Below, one piece after another: positions 31,402 through 37,536 of a stretch of 38,188 nt of DNA. How positions within the stretch are numbered: the stretch's first letter is position 1; each line of letters starts with the position of its first letter. The translations under genes were made by a program, and so were the position numbers. The stretch is from a virus: positions 1-38,188 of the IMG/VR virus record IMGVR_UViG_3300010148_000037; one strand, given 5' to 3'. A model generated the notes under the pieces. That model worked only from the letters and a program-made list of their open reading frames with translations. It did not search any database and was not told the origin of the DNA.

Positions 31402-31764
31402 TTAATGCTTTGGTGCTAGATAAGCTATTACAGAGCCTCCTGCTAATGTAAAACCTGTATATCTACCGTATATAGTTATTCCAGCAGGAAAAGAGTCATT
31501 ATCTGCTATCACTAAACCACCAGAACCTTGGTCAGCAGTTTCAGATCCAGTACTTTCATTGTGAGCAGCACCATCTCCTGTAGCAAACATGGTTGTTGTT
31601 GCACTATCTTCTACTGTTAATTCTGTAAATGTAGCTGCAGCTAAAACTGTAATAGCACATATTATATAATCTGTAGGTACTGCTACAGCTCCTGTGCCAT
31701 CTGTAAATATTGAACCGAACTGACCTAATTGAGCCATTTCGTATTTTGCTCCTGATAAAGCCAT
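31402..31764 (-). CDS. Small beta-rich protein, first gene of the leftward block
   Basis: The 120-aa product (GAKYEMAQLGQFGSIFTDGT, DYIICAITVLAAATFTELTV, then IADNDSFPAGITIYGRYTGF, ending AYLAPKH) is rich in small residues and beta strands with no charged core. Proteins with 'FPAGxTIYGRYTGFTLAxG' endings are often seen near phage virion genes, so a virion component is plausible. It is the first gene after the divergent promoter region and has a TACATTTG box 35 bp upstream. Confidence 0.6.
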   Translation of the reverse strand: MALSGAKYEMAQLGQFGSIFTDGTGAVAVPTDYIICAITVLAAATFTELTVEDSATTTMFATGDGAAHNESTGSETADQGSGGLVIADNDSFPAGITIYGRYTGFTLAGGSVIAYLAPKH

Positions 31765-31798
31765 AATGTTTTTATTTTAAATTTTTTTATTTTATACG

Positions 31799-31844
31799 CA
31801 AATGTAATGATAATTTTTTAATTATAAGAAAATTATTATCTTTG
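31799..31844. promoter_or_regulatory. Divergent promoter region with two TAnnTTTG boxes
   Basis: The 100-bp gap between the first leftward gene and the first rightward gene is about 85% A+T. It holds TACATTTG on the minus strand (31806-31799) and TATCTTTG on the plus strand (31837-31844). Both match the -7 consensus and face away from each other. TTG elements at usual spacing are not seen for either. This is the only divergent gene pair in the left 35 kb, so it probably drives most of the leftward late block and the rightward fiber unit. Confidence 0.55.
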
Positions 31845-31864
31845 ACCTAATTTAATCTAAGACA

Positions 31865-32188
31865 ATGAGGAATTACCTGAAGTATCTCAGTGATACCTTG
31901 TACTCCTTCCAAAGAAAGTACGACCTTACGGATAATCAAATGAGGTTCCTTCTTTTTATAAATGATGAGAAAGGATCTTTTACCAAAAGGTTTATAAGGG
32001 AAAACATGTACGTTAGTAAAAACTTTAATGATAGAATGTTTCCTGAACTAGTTAAAAGGGATTACATCTTTGTCTTTGAAAAACGAGCCTGGAACTCAAA
32101 TCAACCGAACCAGTATCGTGTAACAAGTAAAACTAATAGGTTGATTAATAAATTTTATAATGTTCTTGAAGGAACAGAAGAAATATAA
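31865..32188 (+). CDS. Winged-helix-like small protein (possible regulator)
   Basis: The 107-aa product (YDLTDNQMRFLLFINDEKGS, FTKRFIRENMYVSKNFNDRM, FPELVKRDYIFVFEKRA, QYRVTSKTNRLINKFYNVLE) shows the order helix-helix-helix with a beta wing that is typical of MarR-type winged-helix proteins: a core helix ending in LxFI, a candidate recognition helix, then a two-strand wing and a C-terminal helix. Its place right beside the divergent promoters fits a regulator of late transcription. No experimental family match can be shown by eye, and DNA binding is inferred. Confidence 0.6.
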   Translation: MRNYLKYLSDTLYSFQRKYDLTDNQMRFLLFINDEKGSFTKRFIRENMYVSKNFNDRMFPELVKRDYIFVFEKRAWNSNQPNQYRVTSKTNRLINKFYNVLEGTEEI

Positions 32189-32190
32189 AA

Positions 32191-32862
32191 ATGCCAGGAG
32201 TTAAAAAATCAAAACATGATGGTGCGTTAACTATAATGATTGCACCTGTAAAAACAAAAAAAATGAAAGCAGTAAAAAAAGCACCAGGCGGTGCAGCAAT
32301 GGGTAAAATGAAAATGAAGATGATGAAGAAGGGTGGTAAGTTAAAAATGGTTAAAGGACCAGATGGAAAAATGGTGCCGTTTTATGCTGCTGATGGAAAA
32401 GGAAAAATGATGGACGGTGGATCTATGAAAAAGAAAATGTCTTTAGGTGGTCGTATGGGAAGTAAAGAGATGATGGAAAGTATGAAAAAAGACGACAAAA
32501 TGCTAAGAGATGGAGGTAAAGTTAAAGGTAAAATGATGTACGGTGCCTCTATGAAAAAAGCTATGTATGGTGCCAAAATGAAGAAAAAGGCTATGTATGG
32601 TGCTAAGATGAAGAAGATGGAAAATGGTGGTAAAGTAAAAAAAGATTTAGAAAAACAGAAAAAAAATTTATTGTCAAGACAAAATATAATGAGATATGGC
32701 GATAAAGAAAGTGGATTTTCTAAAGGCTCTATAGAAAAAATGGGAGTAATAGCTTATCAAAATAAAAAGAGATATAATAAACCACAAACAGGGGTATTAA
32801 ATAAAAAAGCTATTAGTAAACAAAAAGTAACACCTAAAGTTAAAAAAACTAATAAAAGGTAA
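32191..32862 (+). CDS. Lys/Met/Gly-rich low-complexity protein
   Basis: The 223-aa product is made largely of Lys, Met and Gly: MGKMKMKMMKKGGKLKMVKG, then DGGKVKGKMMYGASMKKAMY and GAKMKKKAMYGAKMKKMENG. MYGA(S/K)MKK occurs three times in a row. The last third (KKDLEKQKKNLLSRQNIMRY on) is more ordinary and helical. It lies 2 bp after the winged-helix gene and 6 bp before the tail fiber gene. Similar Met/Lys/Gly-rich proteins with 'MMYGGKMxKK' repeats are frequent in environmental phages. The function is not known. The charge suggests nucleic-acid or virion-interior binding. The annotated ATG is the first in the frame; internal ATGs are too many to choose between. Confidence 0.6.
   Translation: MPGVKKSKHDGALTIMIAPVKTKKMKAVKKAPGGAAMGKMKMKMMKKGGKLKMVKGPDGKMVPFYAADGKGKMMDGGSMKKKMSLGGRMGSKEMMESMKKDDKMLRDGGKVKGKMMYGASMKKAMYGAKMKKKAMYGAKMKKMENGGKVKKDLEKQKKNLLSRQNIMRYGDKESGFSKGSIEKMGVIAYQNKKRYNKPQTGVLNKKAISKQKVTPKVKKTNKR
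32524..32616. repeat. Short tandem repeats encoding MYGA(S/K)MKK
   Basis: Three near-identical units encode MMYGASMKK, AMYGAKMKKK and AMYGAKMKK in the Lys/Met/Gly-rich protein (plus strand). The units differ by a few bases, showing local duplication. They have the look of unstable low-complexity DNA. Confidence 0.7.
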
Positions 32863-32868
32863 ATTTAA

Positions 32869-34935
32869 ATGAAATCACCAAAGAAAAATGGTATAGGTGA
32901 GGTAGTCACCGACTATGGTCGAAGAGTGATGAGGATTTTTAAGAAAGGGCTACTACAACGTAGCCTTTTTGATTTTTACGGAGATATTAAAGCTGACTCT
33001 GTAAAGATAAAAGAATCATCATCAGTTCCTTCAACTCCAGTAGATGGAGACGGTGGTGTAATATATATTAAGTCTACAGACGGAAAGTTATACTTTAAAA
33101 GTAATGAAGTTGCAGAAGTTGAACTTAGTGCTGCTGATACAGTATTAACTTCAGAACAAGTTCAAGACATTGTTGGTGCAATGTTTTCTAGCAATACCGA
33201 AACCAACATTACAGTTACTTATCAGGATGGTGATGGTACAATAGATCTTGTAGCTACAGACACAAATACACAACTTACTACAGAAGAAGTTCAAGATATA
33301 GTAGGTGCTATGTTTACCTCTAATACTGAAACTAGAATAAGTGCAACGTATGAAGACAGTGATGGAACAATCGACTTAGTAGTTGATGATATGACTGCTG
33401 ATACGCAGCTTACAACAGAACAGGTGCAAGACATAGTTGGAGCTATGTTTAGTGGAAACACAGAGACTAGAATATCTGTTACATACGAAGATGGTGATGG
33501 TACAATAGATTTAGTTGTAGATGCTATACCTGTAGATTTAACAGTAGATGGTGCAGGAACTATACACGCCAATAATGTACCTACATTAAATCAAGATACT
33601 ACAGGTAACGCTAATACAGCTACAACTGCACAAAGAATAATAGGTGCAGCAGATGCTGACGTTGCTATTACATCTGATGGAAATGTAAATATAACTCTTG
33701 ACAATGATGATGATGAAACTTCTCAAAAATTAAAAATACTAAATAGTGCAGGTACAGAGGTTGGCTCAATAAGTGAAGACGGAGATTTTTATGTTACTGG
33801 TAATGTTACAAATTCAGGATCAGACAATAATTTAGAAATACATTCTGACGGAAACATGAGTTTTATTATTGATAGAGATAATGATGAAACAAGTCAATCT
33901 TTTTCTTTTAAAAATTTTAATGTAGAGATAGCAAACTTAGATGAGTCAGGAAATTTACAAATAGATGGAGACTTAACTGTATCAGGTGGTAATATAACAA
34001 ATGCAGTTACATTTGATAGTGGTTTAAATTGCACTGGAAATTTAACGGTTAATGGTGATTCAGTAACGTTTGAATCTGCTAATGCAGACGATCCAATATT
34101 TACTATAAAAAATACTAGTAATGATACTAACGATGCAGCTCAAATGATCTTTGTTAAAGATAGAGGTGTAGCTCCAGCTGTAGGTACTAATATTGGTGAG
34201 GTGCGATTTAAAGGTGAAGATAGTAATCAAAACTCTCAAGAGTATGGTGGATTTTTATGTGAAATTGATGTTGCCACAGATGGACAAGAATCTGGAATGT
34301 TTGGTATTTTTGTTGCAACTCATGATGGTGAACTTCAATATGGACTTCAGTTAACTGGTGGTAGTGAAGAAGACGAAGTAGATGTTTCTATAGGTCAAGG
34401 ATCTAATTCTTCAACATCTGTAGCTGGTAATTTAAATGTTACAGGAATAATTACTGGTAAACAATATCAAGTGTTTCCAACTAACTTTATAGATGATTTT
34501 GGTACTTCTGAAGTTTTCATGCCTATACATGGAACAACATTTGAACAAGCTCAAGTTTATCAAGATGATGTGGCTTTGTTAGCTCCTTGCGATGGTAGAG
34601 TAGTATCTGTTACTCTTAGCATATTGAGTGTAACTGGTAATGCAGACCTTACAGTTAGAGTTTATACTTTAGGTCCTAACGTATCTGGAACAAGTTTGAG
34701 TAGTTGGACTCTGGAAGAATCTGAAGTCTTACCTATAACATCTACAGATGATAACCACGTTTTACATTTTGGATTTAGCAACGCTAAACACTTTGAAAGT
34801 ACAGAAAAATTTGCAGTATCAATACAGGCTGACTCAGATATAATGGGTAACACTTTTATATATGCAACAACAGTAATAGAGTGGGATTATAACACTTTAC
34901 TAGGGAGTAGTGCAGAATATGACTCTGTACCTTAA
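32869..34935 (+). CDS. Tail fiber protein with QVQDIVGAMF repeats
   Basis: The 688-aa product has a basic N-terminal part (YGRRVMRIFKKGLLQRSLFD), a short strand region (GGVIYIKSTDGKLYFKSNEV), and then three tandem 37-45-residue repeats (residues about 93-218). Each contains EQVQDIVGAMF, NTET and YEDGDGTIDLV. This repeat is common in tail fibers of marine cyanophages and other aquatic phages. Two DNDDDETSQ / DRDNDETSQ modules with strand-rich spacers (about 280-360) follow, then a long middle region, and a C-terminal beta-domain (about 540-688: LLAPCDGRVVSVTLSILSV, LTVRVYTLGP) probably used for receptor binding. It lies in the rightward unit. Confidence 0.8.
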   Translation: MKSPKKNGIGEVVTDYGRRVMRIFKKGLLQRSLFDFYGDIKADSVKIKESSSVPSTPVDGDGGVIYIKSTDGKLYFKSNEVAEVELSAADTVLTSEQVQDIVGAMFSSNTETNITVTYQDGDGTIDLVATDTNTQLTTEEVQDIVGAMFTSNTETRISATYEDSDGTIDLVVDDMTADTQLTTEQVQDIVGAMFSGNTETRISVTYEDGDGTIDLVVDAIPVDLTVDGAGTIHANNVPTLNQDTTGNANTATTAQRIIGAADADVAITSDGNVNITLDNDDDETSQKLKILNSAGTEVGSISEDGDFYVTGNVTNSGSDNNLEIHSDGNMSFIIDRDNDETSQSFSFKNFNVEIANLDESGNLQIDGDLTVSGGNITNAVTFDSGLNCTGNLTVNGDSVTFESANADDPIFTIKNTSNDTNDAAQMIFVKDRGVAPAVGTNIGEVRFKGEDSNQNSQEYGGFLCEIDVATDGQESGMFGIFVATHDGELQYGLQLTGGSEEDEVDVSIGQGSNSSTSVAGNLNVTGIITGKQYQVFPTNFIDDFGTSEVFMPIHGTTFEQAQVYQDDVALLAPCDGRVVSVTLSILSVTGNADLTVRVYTLGPNVSGTSLSSWTLEESEVLPITSTDDNHVLHFGFSNAKHFESTEKFAVSIQADSDIMGNTFIYATTVIEWDYNTLLGSSAEYDSVP
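33145..33522 (+). repeat. Three tandem fiber repeats (about 130 bp each)
   Basis: Inside the tail fiber gene, three copies encode LTSEQVQDIVGAMFSSNTET, LTTEEVQDIVGAMFTSNTET and LTTEQVQDIVGAMFSGNTET, each followed by a (Y/T)xDGTIDLV strand. The DNA sequence between copies is clearly diverged. Repeat-number change would lengthen or shorten the fiber shaft. Confidence 0.8.
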
Positions 34936-34954
34936 ACAAAATAAAATAATTTCA

Positions 34955-34962
34955 TATATTTG
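34955..34962 (+). promoter_or_regulatory. Candidate -7 box before the 132-aa gene
   Basis: TATATTTG matches TAnnTTTG exactly, 21 bp upstream of the ATG at 34984 in the only gap (48 bp) of the rightward fiber unit. No TTG lies at the usual spacing. Confidence 0.45.
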
Positions 34963-34983
34963 CAACTTAATAAATAAAATAAA

Positions 34984-35382
34984 ATGGCAACAGTAACAAC
35001 AAAATTAACAATATCAAGTTCAGACTTAACATCTCAGTCTTTAAGCCTAAACTTAAACAAGTCTATATCTGCAACTTCAACTACAGGTTTAGCTCGTAAA
35101 GCTATAACATCTACAGCTAAAGGTACAGCCTCTGGTCAAGTTACAATACACACAGCAGCAGATTTTACAGCTCCTGCTTATGTATATGTAAAAAATACGG
35201 ACACCACTGCTACAGATCACGTAATAGTTTATGATGCTACTACATCTGGAAATCCTATATTACTATTATTGAAAGGTGGAGAGTTTGCTTTTTTACCAGC
35301 TAACAACTCTATAGATTTAAAAGCTTTTGCTGTAACTAGTGGAACTATAGTTGAGTTTATGGTATTTGGTACAGAAGCTTAA
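34984..35382 (+). CDS. Small beta-rich virion-type protein
   Basis: The 132-aa product is Thr/Ser/Ala-rich (TVTTKLTISSSDLTSQSLSL, TSTTGLARKAITSTAKGTAS) with ordered strands (YVYVKNTDTTATDHVIVYDA, LLLLKGGEFAFLPANNSIDL) and ends VEFMVFGTEA. The pattern resembles small phage virion or decoration proteins. It follows the fiber gene with its own -7 box and may be needed in large amounts. Its stop codon overlaps the stop of the leftward HNH gene by 4 bp, so the two units converge here. No specific family is recognised. Confidence 0.6.
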   Translation: MATVTTKLTISSSDLTSQSLSLNLNKSISATSTTGLARKAITSTAKGTASGQVTIHTAADFTAPAYVYVKNTDTTATDHVIVYDATTSGNPILLLLKGGEFAFLPANNSIDLKAFAVTSGTIVEFMVFGTEA

Positions 35383-35759
35383 TTCTTCTTATCCCATCTT
35401 TTTCTAGACTCACTTTGAACCTTTTTGCATCCTTCACATCGGCAGCCATTTCTATAAGCTGTCGTTGAAGGACAAGGTTTACCCTTTCTGTTTCTAGCTG
35501 CTTTGTAGTTGCAGCTTTTATGAGAGAAGGCAATGTTGTTAATATCAAAAAACAAACCCCTAGGATCTTCTGAATGAAGCCAAGGGGTTTTGTGTTCTAT
35601 AGTAAAATCATCACAATCTTCTATCTCTGCACCACACTGATAACACCAGTGCATGTCTAATCTCTTTGCAAACTCAAATAATAAGTTCTTCTTAAGTCTA
35701 TTTGAAGCAGTACCAGGATTCATTCCCAGCTGCTCTGTTTTTTTATCCTTAACACTCAT
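35379..35759 (-). CDS. HNH endonuclease
   Basis: The 126-aa product has paired zinc-type cysteines (WCYQCGAEI and CRCEGCKK) and the core DDFTIEHKTPW, FDINNIAFSHKSCNYKA. This is the HNH nuclease layout: the first His in the EHKTPW strand, Asn-Asn in the helix before AFSHKSCN, with the final His. The start at 35759 (MSVKDKK) is preferred over an upstream ATG at 35789 because the stop of the 40-aa gene overlaps it by 11 bp (ATGAGTGTTAAG). The C-terminal AYRNGCRCEGCKK is a second Cys cluster. Phage HNH proteins near packaging genes can assist DNA cutting, but this one lies well away from terL; a homing nuclease is an alternative. Confidence 0.8.
   Translation of the reverse strand: MSVKDKKTEQLGMNPGTASNRLKKNLLFEFAKRLDMHWCYQCGAEIEDCDDFTIEHKTPWLHSEDPRGLFFDINNIAFSHKSCNYKAARNRKGKPCPSTTAYRNGCRCEGCKKVQSESRKRWDKKN
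35554..35590. terminator. Inverted repeat inside the HNH gene, possible convergent terminator
   Basis: AAACCCCT (35554-35561) and AGGGGTTT (35583-35590) form an 8-bp stem; CTTC/GAAG (35567-35570/35576-35579) adds an inner one. On the plus strand the stem is followed by TGTGTT, on the minus strand by T-rich sequence. It lies about 170 bp past the stop of the rightward 132-aa gene, antisense to HNH, and might stop rightward read-through. It is coding sequence, so this could also be chance. Confidence 0.3.
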
Positions 35760-35871
35760 CGCTAGATGATATACTAATAATGTTTCCAAAAGTATCTTGA
35801 CAAACTACAACACATAAATCATCAGTAATCCAAAATACGTTGTATATCATACTGTAAATACTTCCAAACAT
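35749..35871 (-). CDS. Very small hypothetical protein (40 aa)
   Basis: The ATG at 35871 is joined to the stop of the 37-aa gene as TAATG, and the stop (35751-35749) overlaps the HNH start by 11 bp. The product (MFGSIYSMIYNVFWITDDLC, VVVCQDTFGNIISISSSDEC) is short and hydrophobic in its first half with three Cys. Coupling on both sides argues for a translated gene rather than a chance frame. Function unknown. Confidence 0.5.
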   Translation of the reverse strand: MFGSIYSMIYNVFWITDDLCVVVCQDTFGNIISISSSDEC

Positions 35872-35984
35872 TATTTCTTAATTTTATTTAAAGTGCCGTA
35901 TACATATCTATCTTGAAGCTTTTTATCTTTAGGAAACTTCTTTTTTGCTCTTTTGTATAATTTTTTCTTTAAAGCCTTAGGCAT
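35871..35984 (-). CDS. Very small basic protein (37 aa)
   Basis: The product (MPKALKKKLYKRAKKKFPKD, KKLQDRYVYGTLNKIKK) is strongly basic. Its ATG overlaps the preceding gene by 8 bp and its stop is joined to the next start as TAATG. A '(A/F)P(K)DKxxQDxYVYGTxNKI' ending is common to a family of short phage proteins of unknown role, often in groups of small basic genes like this one. Confidence 0.6.
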   Translation of the reverse strand: MPKALKKKLYKRAKKKFPKDKKLQDRYVYGTLNKIKK

Positions 35985-36270
35985 TTCTATTTCTTCTTAT
36001 AGATTCTTTACCACGCTTGAATATACTAGCAACTTCATTTTTACCCATAACTTTAGCACGCTGCTCACCAACAGTTAATATCTGTATTTTTCTAGCGTAC
36101 GGTTTACTAATCCGCTTTACCTTAGCAACAGTTGCCCTAGCATCTGAAGGAGTAGCAAACTTAATACTAACAGTATCCTTAGGATTCTCGTCAGTGTAGA
36201 GTCGTCTACCAGAACCTTTTGGCTTTTTACCAGTACCAACCTTTGGATCTCTTTTAACAGCTTTAGGCAT
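35977..36270 (-). CDS. Conserved small basic phage protein (DENPKDTVSIKFAT family)
   Basis: The 97-aa product has KVGTGKKPKGSGRRLYTDEN, PKDTVSIKFATPSDARATVA and RKIQILTVGEQRAKVMGKNE. The pattern GRRLYTDENPKDTVSxxF...VKxxxKPYARKIQILTVGEQRAKVMGK is conserved in many environmental phages, with no function known to me. The block reads like a small alpha/beta fold with a basic N-terminal tail. It starts 2 bp after the stop of the 54-aa gene (tight spacing), in an operon of tiny basic genes. Confidence 0.7.
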   Translation of the reverse strand: MPKAVKRDPKVGTGKKPKGSGRRLYTDENPKDTVSIKFATPSDARATVAKVKRISKPYARKIQILTVGEQRAKVMGKNEVASIFKRGKESIRRNRNA

Positions 36271-36271
36271 T

Positions 36272-36436
36272 TTATTTTTTTTCTTCTACTTTGAATTTAA
36301 CAGTAAGACTTGCTCCAGGATAAGGAACAAAAGATCCTTTGTTTCTAACTAGACTATATCTATCTATGCCCTTTCTAATCCAATGAAATCCAAAAGGAGC
36401 TCTAACACTTTTTGTTTTTTTAACAGATCTAGGCAT
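36272..36436 (-). CDS. Small basic protein (54 aa)
   Basis: The product (MPRSVKKTKSVRAPFGFHWI, RKGIDRYSLVRNKGSFVPYP, GASLTVKFKVEEKK) is basic and probably a small beta fold. Its ATG at 36436 overlaps the stop of the preceding gene (TAATG), so translation is coupled. It resembles the MPR/MPK-type small proteins in the same operon but has no shared motif beyond charge. Unknown function. Confidence 0.6.
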   Translation of the reverse strand: MPRSVKKTKSVRAPFGFHWIRKGIDRYSLVRNKGSFVPYPGASLTVKFKVEEKK

Positions 36437-36633
36437 TAAGTTCCAACTTTACGTTGAGCCTTTTTATGAGATTGTCCAAATGTTGCACCAGCCTTCATAG
36501 CCTTAACCATTGCAGCTATATGTTTTTTAGTGTGGTGAACTGAATGCTTTTGAAGTGTTTTTGCCTGCCTAGATGTTAGACCCTCTGTGCTAACACCCTT
36601 AACAGGTTTATTCTTTTTAATCGCTTTTGCCAT
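36436..36633 (-). CDS. Conserved small basic phage protein (KTLQKHSVHHTKKHIAAM family)
   Basis: The 65-aa product (MAKAIKKNKPVKGVSTEGLT, SRQAKTLQKHSVHHTKKHIA, AMVKAMKAGATFGQSHKKAQ) has a 'LTxRQxKTLxKHSxHHTxKHxxxMxxxMxxGxxFxxxHKxAxxKVG' pattern that is widespread in phages and of unknown function. The ATG at 36633 (MAKAIKK) is chosen over one 6 codons upstream because it begins with the usual MAK-type basic start. It is the first gene of the leftward small-protein operon, at the left edge of the non-coding region. Confidence 0.7.
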   Translation of the reverse strand: MAKAIKKNKPVKGVSTEGLTSRQAKTLQKHSVHHTKKHIAAMVKAMKAGATFGQSHKKAQRKVGT

Positions 36634-36800
36634 GATATAAATTTTTTGCAATGTACAAAAATTTTTGAGAAACGAAAAGGGTGGGGGTTATATATGTATA
36701 TACGACCCGACACACCGACACCGAAACCCAAATGTCAAAACGGTGTACCCAAACTAAAATAGTATGCACTGAATACAAATGTCGTTTCTATTTTTAGATT

Positions 36801-36830
36801 ATCTCCTGGAGTATCCTGGAGTCTCCTGGA
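36801..36830. repeat. Three 10-bp tandem repeats with TCCTGGA core
   Basis: The units ATCTCCTGGA, GTATCCTGGA and GTCTCCTGGA lie in exact 10-bp register, one DNA turn apart. The core (CTCCTGGAG) is nearly palindromic, which suits a protein-binding site. Iterons of this type are found at some replication origins and operator arrays. Confidence 0.7.
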
Positions 36831-36868
36831 TGCTTATGCCAATTAACCGAAACTTTGCCTTACATCAT

Positions 36869-36914
36869 CCCTAATACACCTTAATCGGAGTGTATCGCAT
36901 CTACTATTATAGGG
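36869..36914. repeat. Nested inverted repeat
   Basis: ATACAC (36874-36879) pairs with GTGTAT (36890-36895). Outside this CCCTA (36869-36873) pairs with TAGGG (36910-36914). The arms are 6 and 5 bp with asymmetric spacers, giving a possible operator or cruciform in the non-coding region. Confidence 0.45.
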
Positions 36915-37001
36915 AAAGCAGTAGAGAAGTAGGGCATAATATCCCGATCAAACACACCAAACCCGAAAATATACAATCAATCTAAAAAAAATTTTACCCT
37001 C

Positions 37002-37028
37002 TCAATCCCTTGATATTGCTGGGATTGA
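37002..37028. repeat. Perfect 8-bp inverted repeat
   Basis: TCAATCCC (37002-37009) and GGGATTGA (37021-37028) flank an 11-bp spacer, 35 bp upstream of the TACATTTG box. Following sequence is not T-rich, so an operator is more likely than a terminator. Confidence 0.5.
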
Positions 37029-37062
37029 TGACAATCATTAGTATTAATATGTAAAAAAACTT

Positions 37063-37070
37063 TACATTTG
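37063..37070 (+). promoter_or_regulatory. Candidate -7 box TACATTTG for early operon
   Basis: It matches TAnnTTTG exactly and is 64 bp upstream of the ATG at 37135. No TTG is seen at the usual -33 distance. Confidence 0.4.
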
Positions 37071-37073
37071 CCA

Positions 37074-37103
37074 TTGTTATTCCAAAAAGTATTATAATAT
37101 TTG
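37074..37103 (+). promoter_or_regulatory. Candidate promoter TTG-N19-AATATTTG for early operon
   Basis: TTG (37074-37076) and AATATTTG (37096-37103) are 19 nt apart. The -7 box differs from TAnnTTTG only at its first base. It would place transcription start around 37110, giving a leader of about 25 nt before the first early gene. Confidence 0.45.
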
Positions 37104-37117
37104 CAACATCAATCATT

Positions 37118-37137
37118 AATTAAAACTATTTATTATG
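37118..37137 (+). repeat. 20-nt start-site leader, copy 1
   Basis: AATTAAAACTATTTATTATG, ending in the ATG of the 113-aa gene, is repeated exactly at 37537-37556. It contains no Shine-Dalgarno sequence. The A/T-rich sequence with AAACTAT probably serves as the translation-initiation region, as A-rich leaders do in Bacteroidota. Confidence 0.8.
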
Positions 37138-37476
37138 GAAACATTACAAGATTACCTAAACGAATTAGACACATTTAAAATAGTAAGTGTGAATAGAGAT
37201 GCAACAGAAGTACACTTTAGCAATGGGCTTAAAGCTACATATAGAGTAGAAACAATGCAGCACTCATATAGCTTAATGGTATTTCAAGCAGTATTACAGA
37301 TAAGATTAATAGAAAGTGGCGGCAATTATGTGCCTATTTTTTGGGGTAGCTCATCAGAAGAACACAATAGACAAATTGTTGAATGGTTTAAAATGGCTTC
37401 TCTAAGATCAAGTGCAGTTATCAGAAGTCAAAAGAACAGTGAGTATAACAGATTAACAAAGCAGTTTAAAGCATAA
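37135..37476 (+). CDS. First early-operon protein, unknown function
   Basis: The 113-aa product (METLQDYLNELDTFKIVSVN, RDATEVHFSNGLKATYRVET, then a helical C-terminal half with EEHNRQIVEWFKMASLRSSA) is a small alpha/beta protein without a recognised motif. It is preceded by promoter boxes and the 20-nt leader. It ends with TAA at 37474-37476, and the hammerhead core begins at the next base. The 3' end of the coding sequence (37463-37469) can also pair with the leader of the next gene to form an outer stem I. So ribosomes reaching the stop codon would disturb the ribozyme. Confidence 0.65.
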   Translation: METLQDYLNELDTFKIVSVNRDATEVHFSNGLKATYRVETMQHSYSLMVFQAVLQIRLIESGGNYVPIFWGSSSEEHNRQIVEWFKMASLRSSAVIRSQKNSEYNRLTKQFKA

Positions 37477-37532
37477 GGTTAACTGATGAGACTTTAGTAG
37501 TCGAAACCTTGTCTTAGGGCAAGGTCTTAACC
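37477..37532 (+). ncRNA. Type I hammerhead ribozyme
   Basis: Every core element is present in order. Stem I 5' GGTTAA (37477-37482); CTGATGA (37483-37489); stem II GACT/AGTC (37490-37493, 37499-37502) with loop TTAGT; GAAA (37503-37506); stem III CCTTG/CAAGG (37507-37511, 37520-37524) with 8-nt loop TCTTAGGG; TC (37525-37526); stem I 3' TTAACC (37527-37532). U37525 pairs with A37506 and the cleavage triplet is the favoured GUC, so cutting is predicted after C37526. Ends lie in stem I, hence type I. Beyond an internal loop (AGCATAA / AAAGAA), AGTTTAA (37463-37469) can pair with TTAAAACT (37539-37546) with one bulge; a stem I internal loop is where type I ribozymes dock with loop II. Self-cleavage itself is not shown by sequence. 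Confidence 0.88.
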
Positions 37533-37536
37533 AAAG

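Larger units (their letters stand above)
36634..37134. promoter_or_regulatory. Non-coding control region (candidate origin)
   Basis: No convincing gene is seen over 501 bp between the divergent small-gene operon and the early operon. It is richer in G+C than its surroundings in places. From left to right it contains a purine-rich block (36676-36688), CCGACAC direct repeats (36707-36721), three 10-bp iteron-like repeats (36801-36830), nested inverted repeats (36869-36914), a perfect 8-bp inverted repeat (37002-37028), and promoter boxes at 37063-37070 and 37074-37103. The mixture of iterons, inverted repeats and a divergent gene arrangement fits a replication origin or a switch between early transcription units. 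Confidence 0.5.

Noticed and set aside
36822-36860. A second possible hammerhead (CTGGATG ... CCGAAAC) in the non-coding region
   Set aside because: The core CTGANGA is missing and no stem II or stem III can be formed at the right places.
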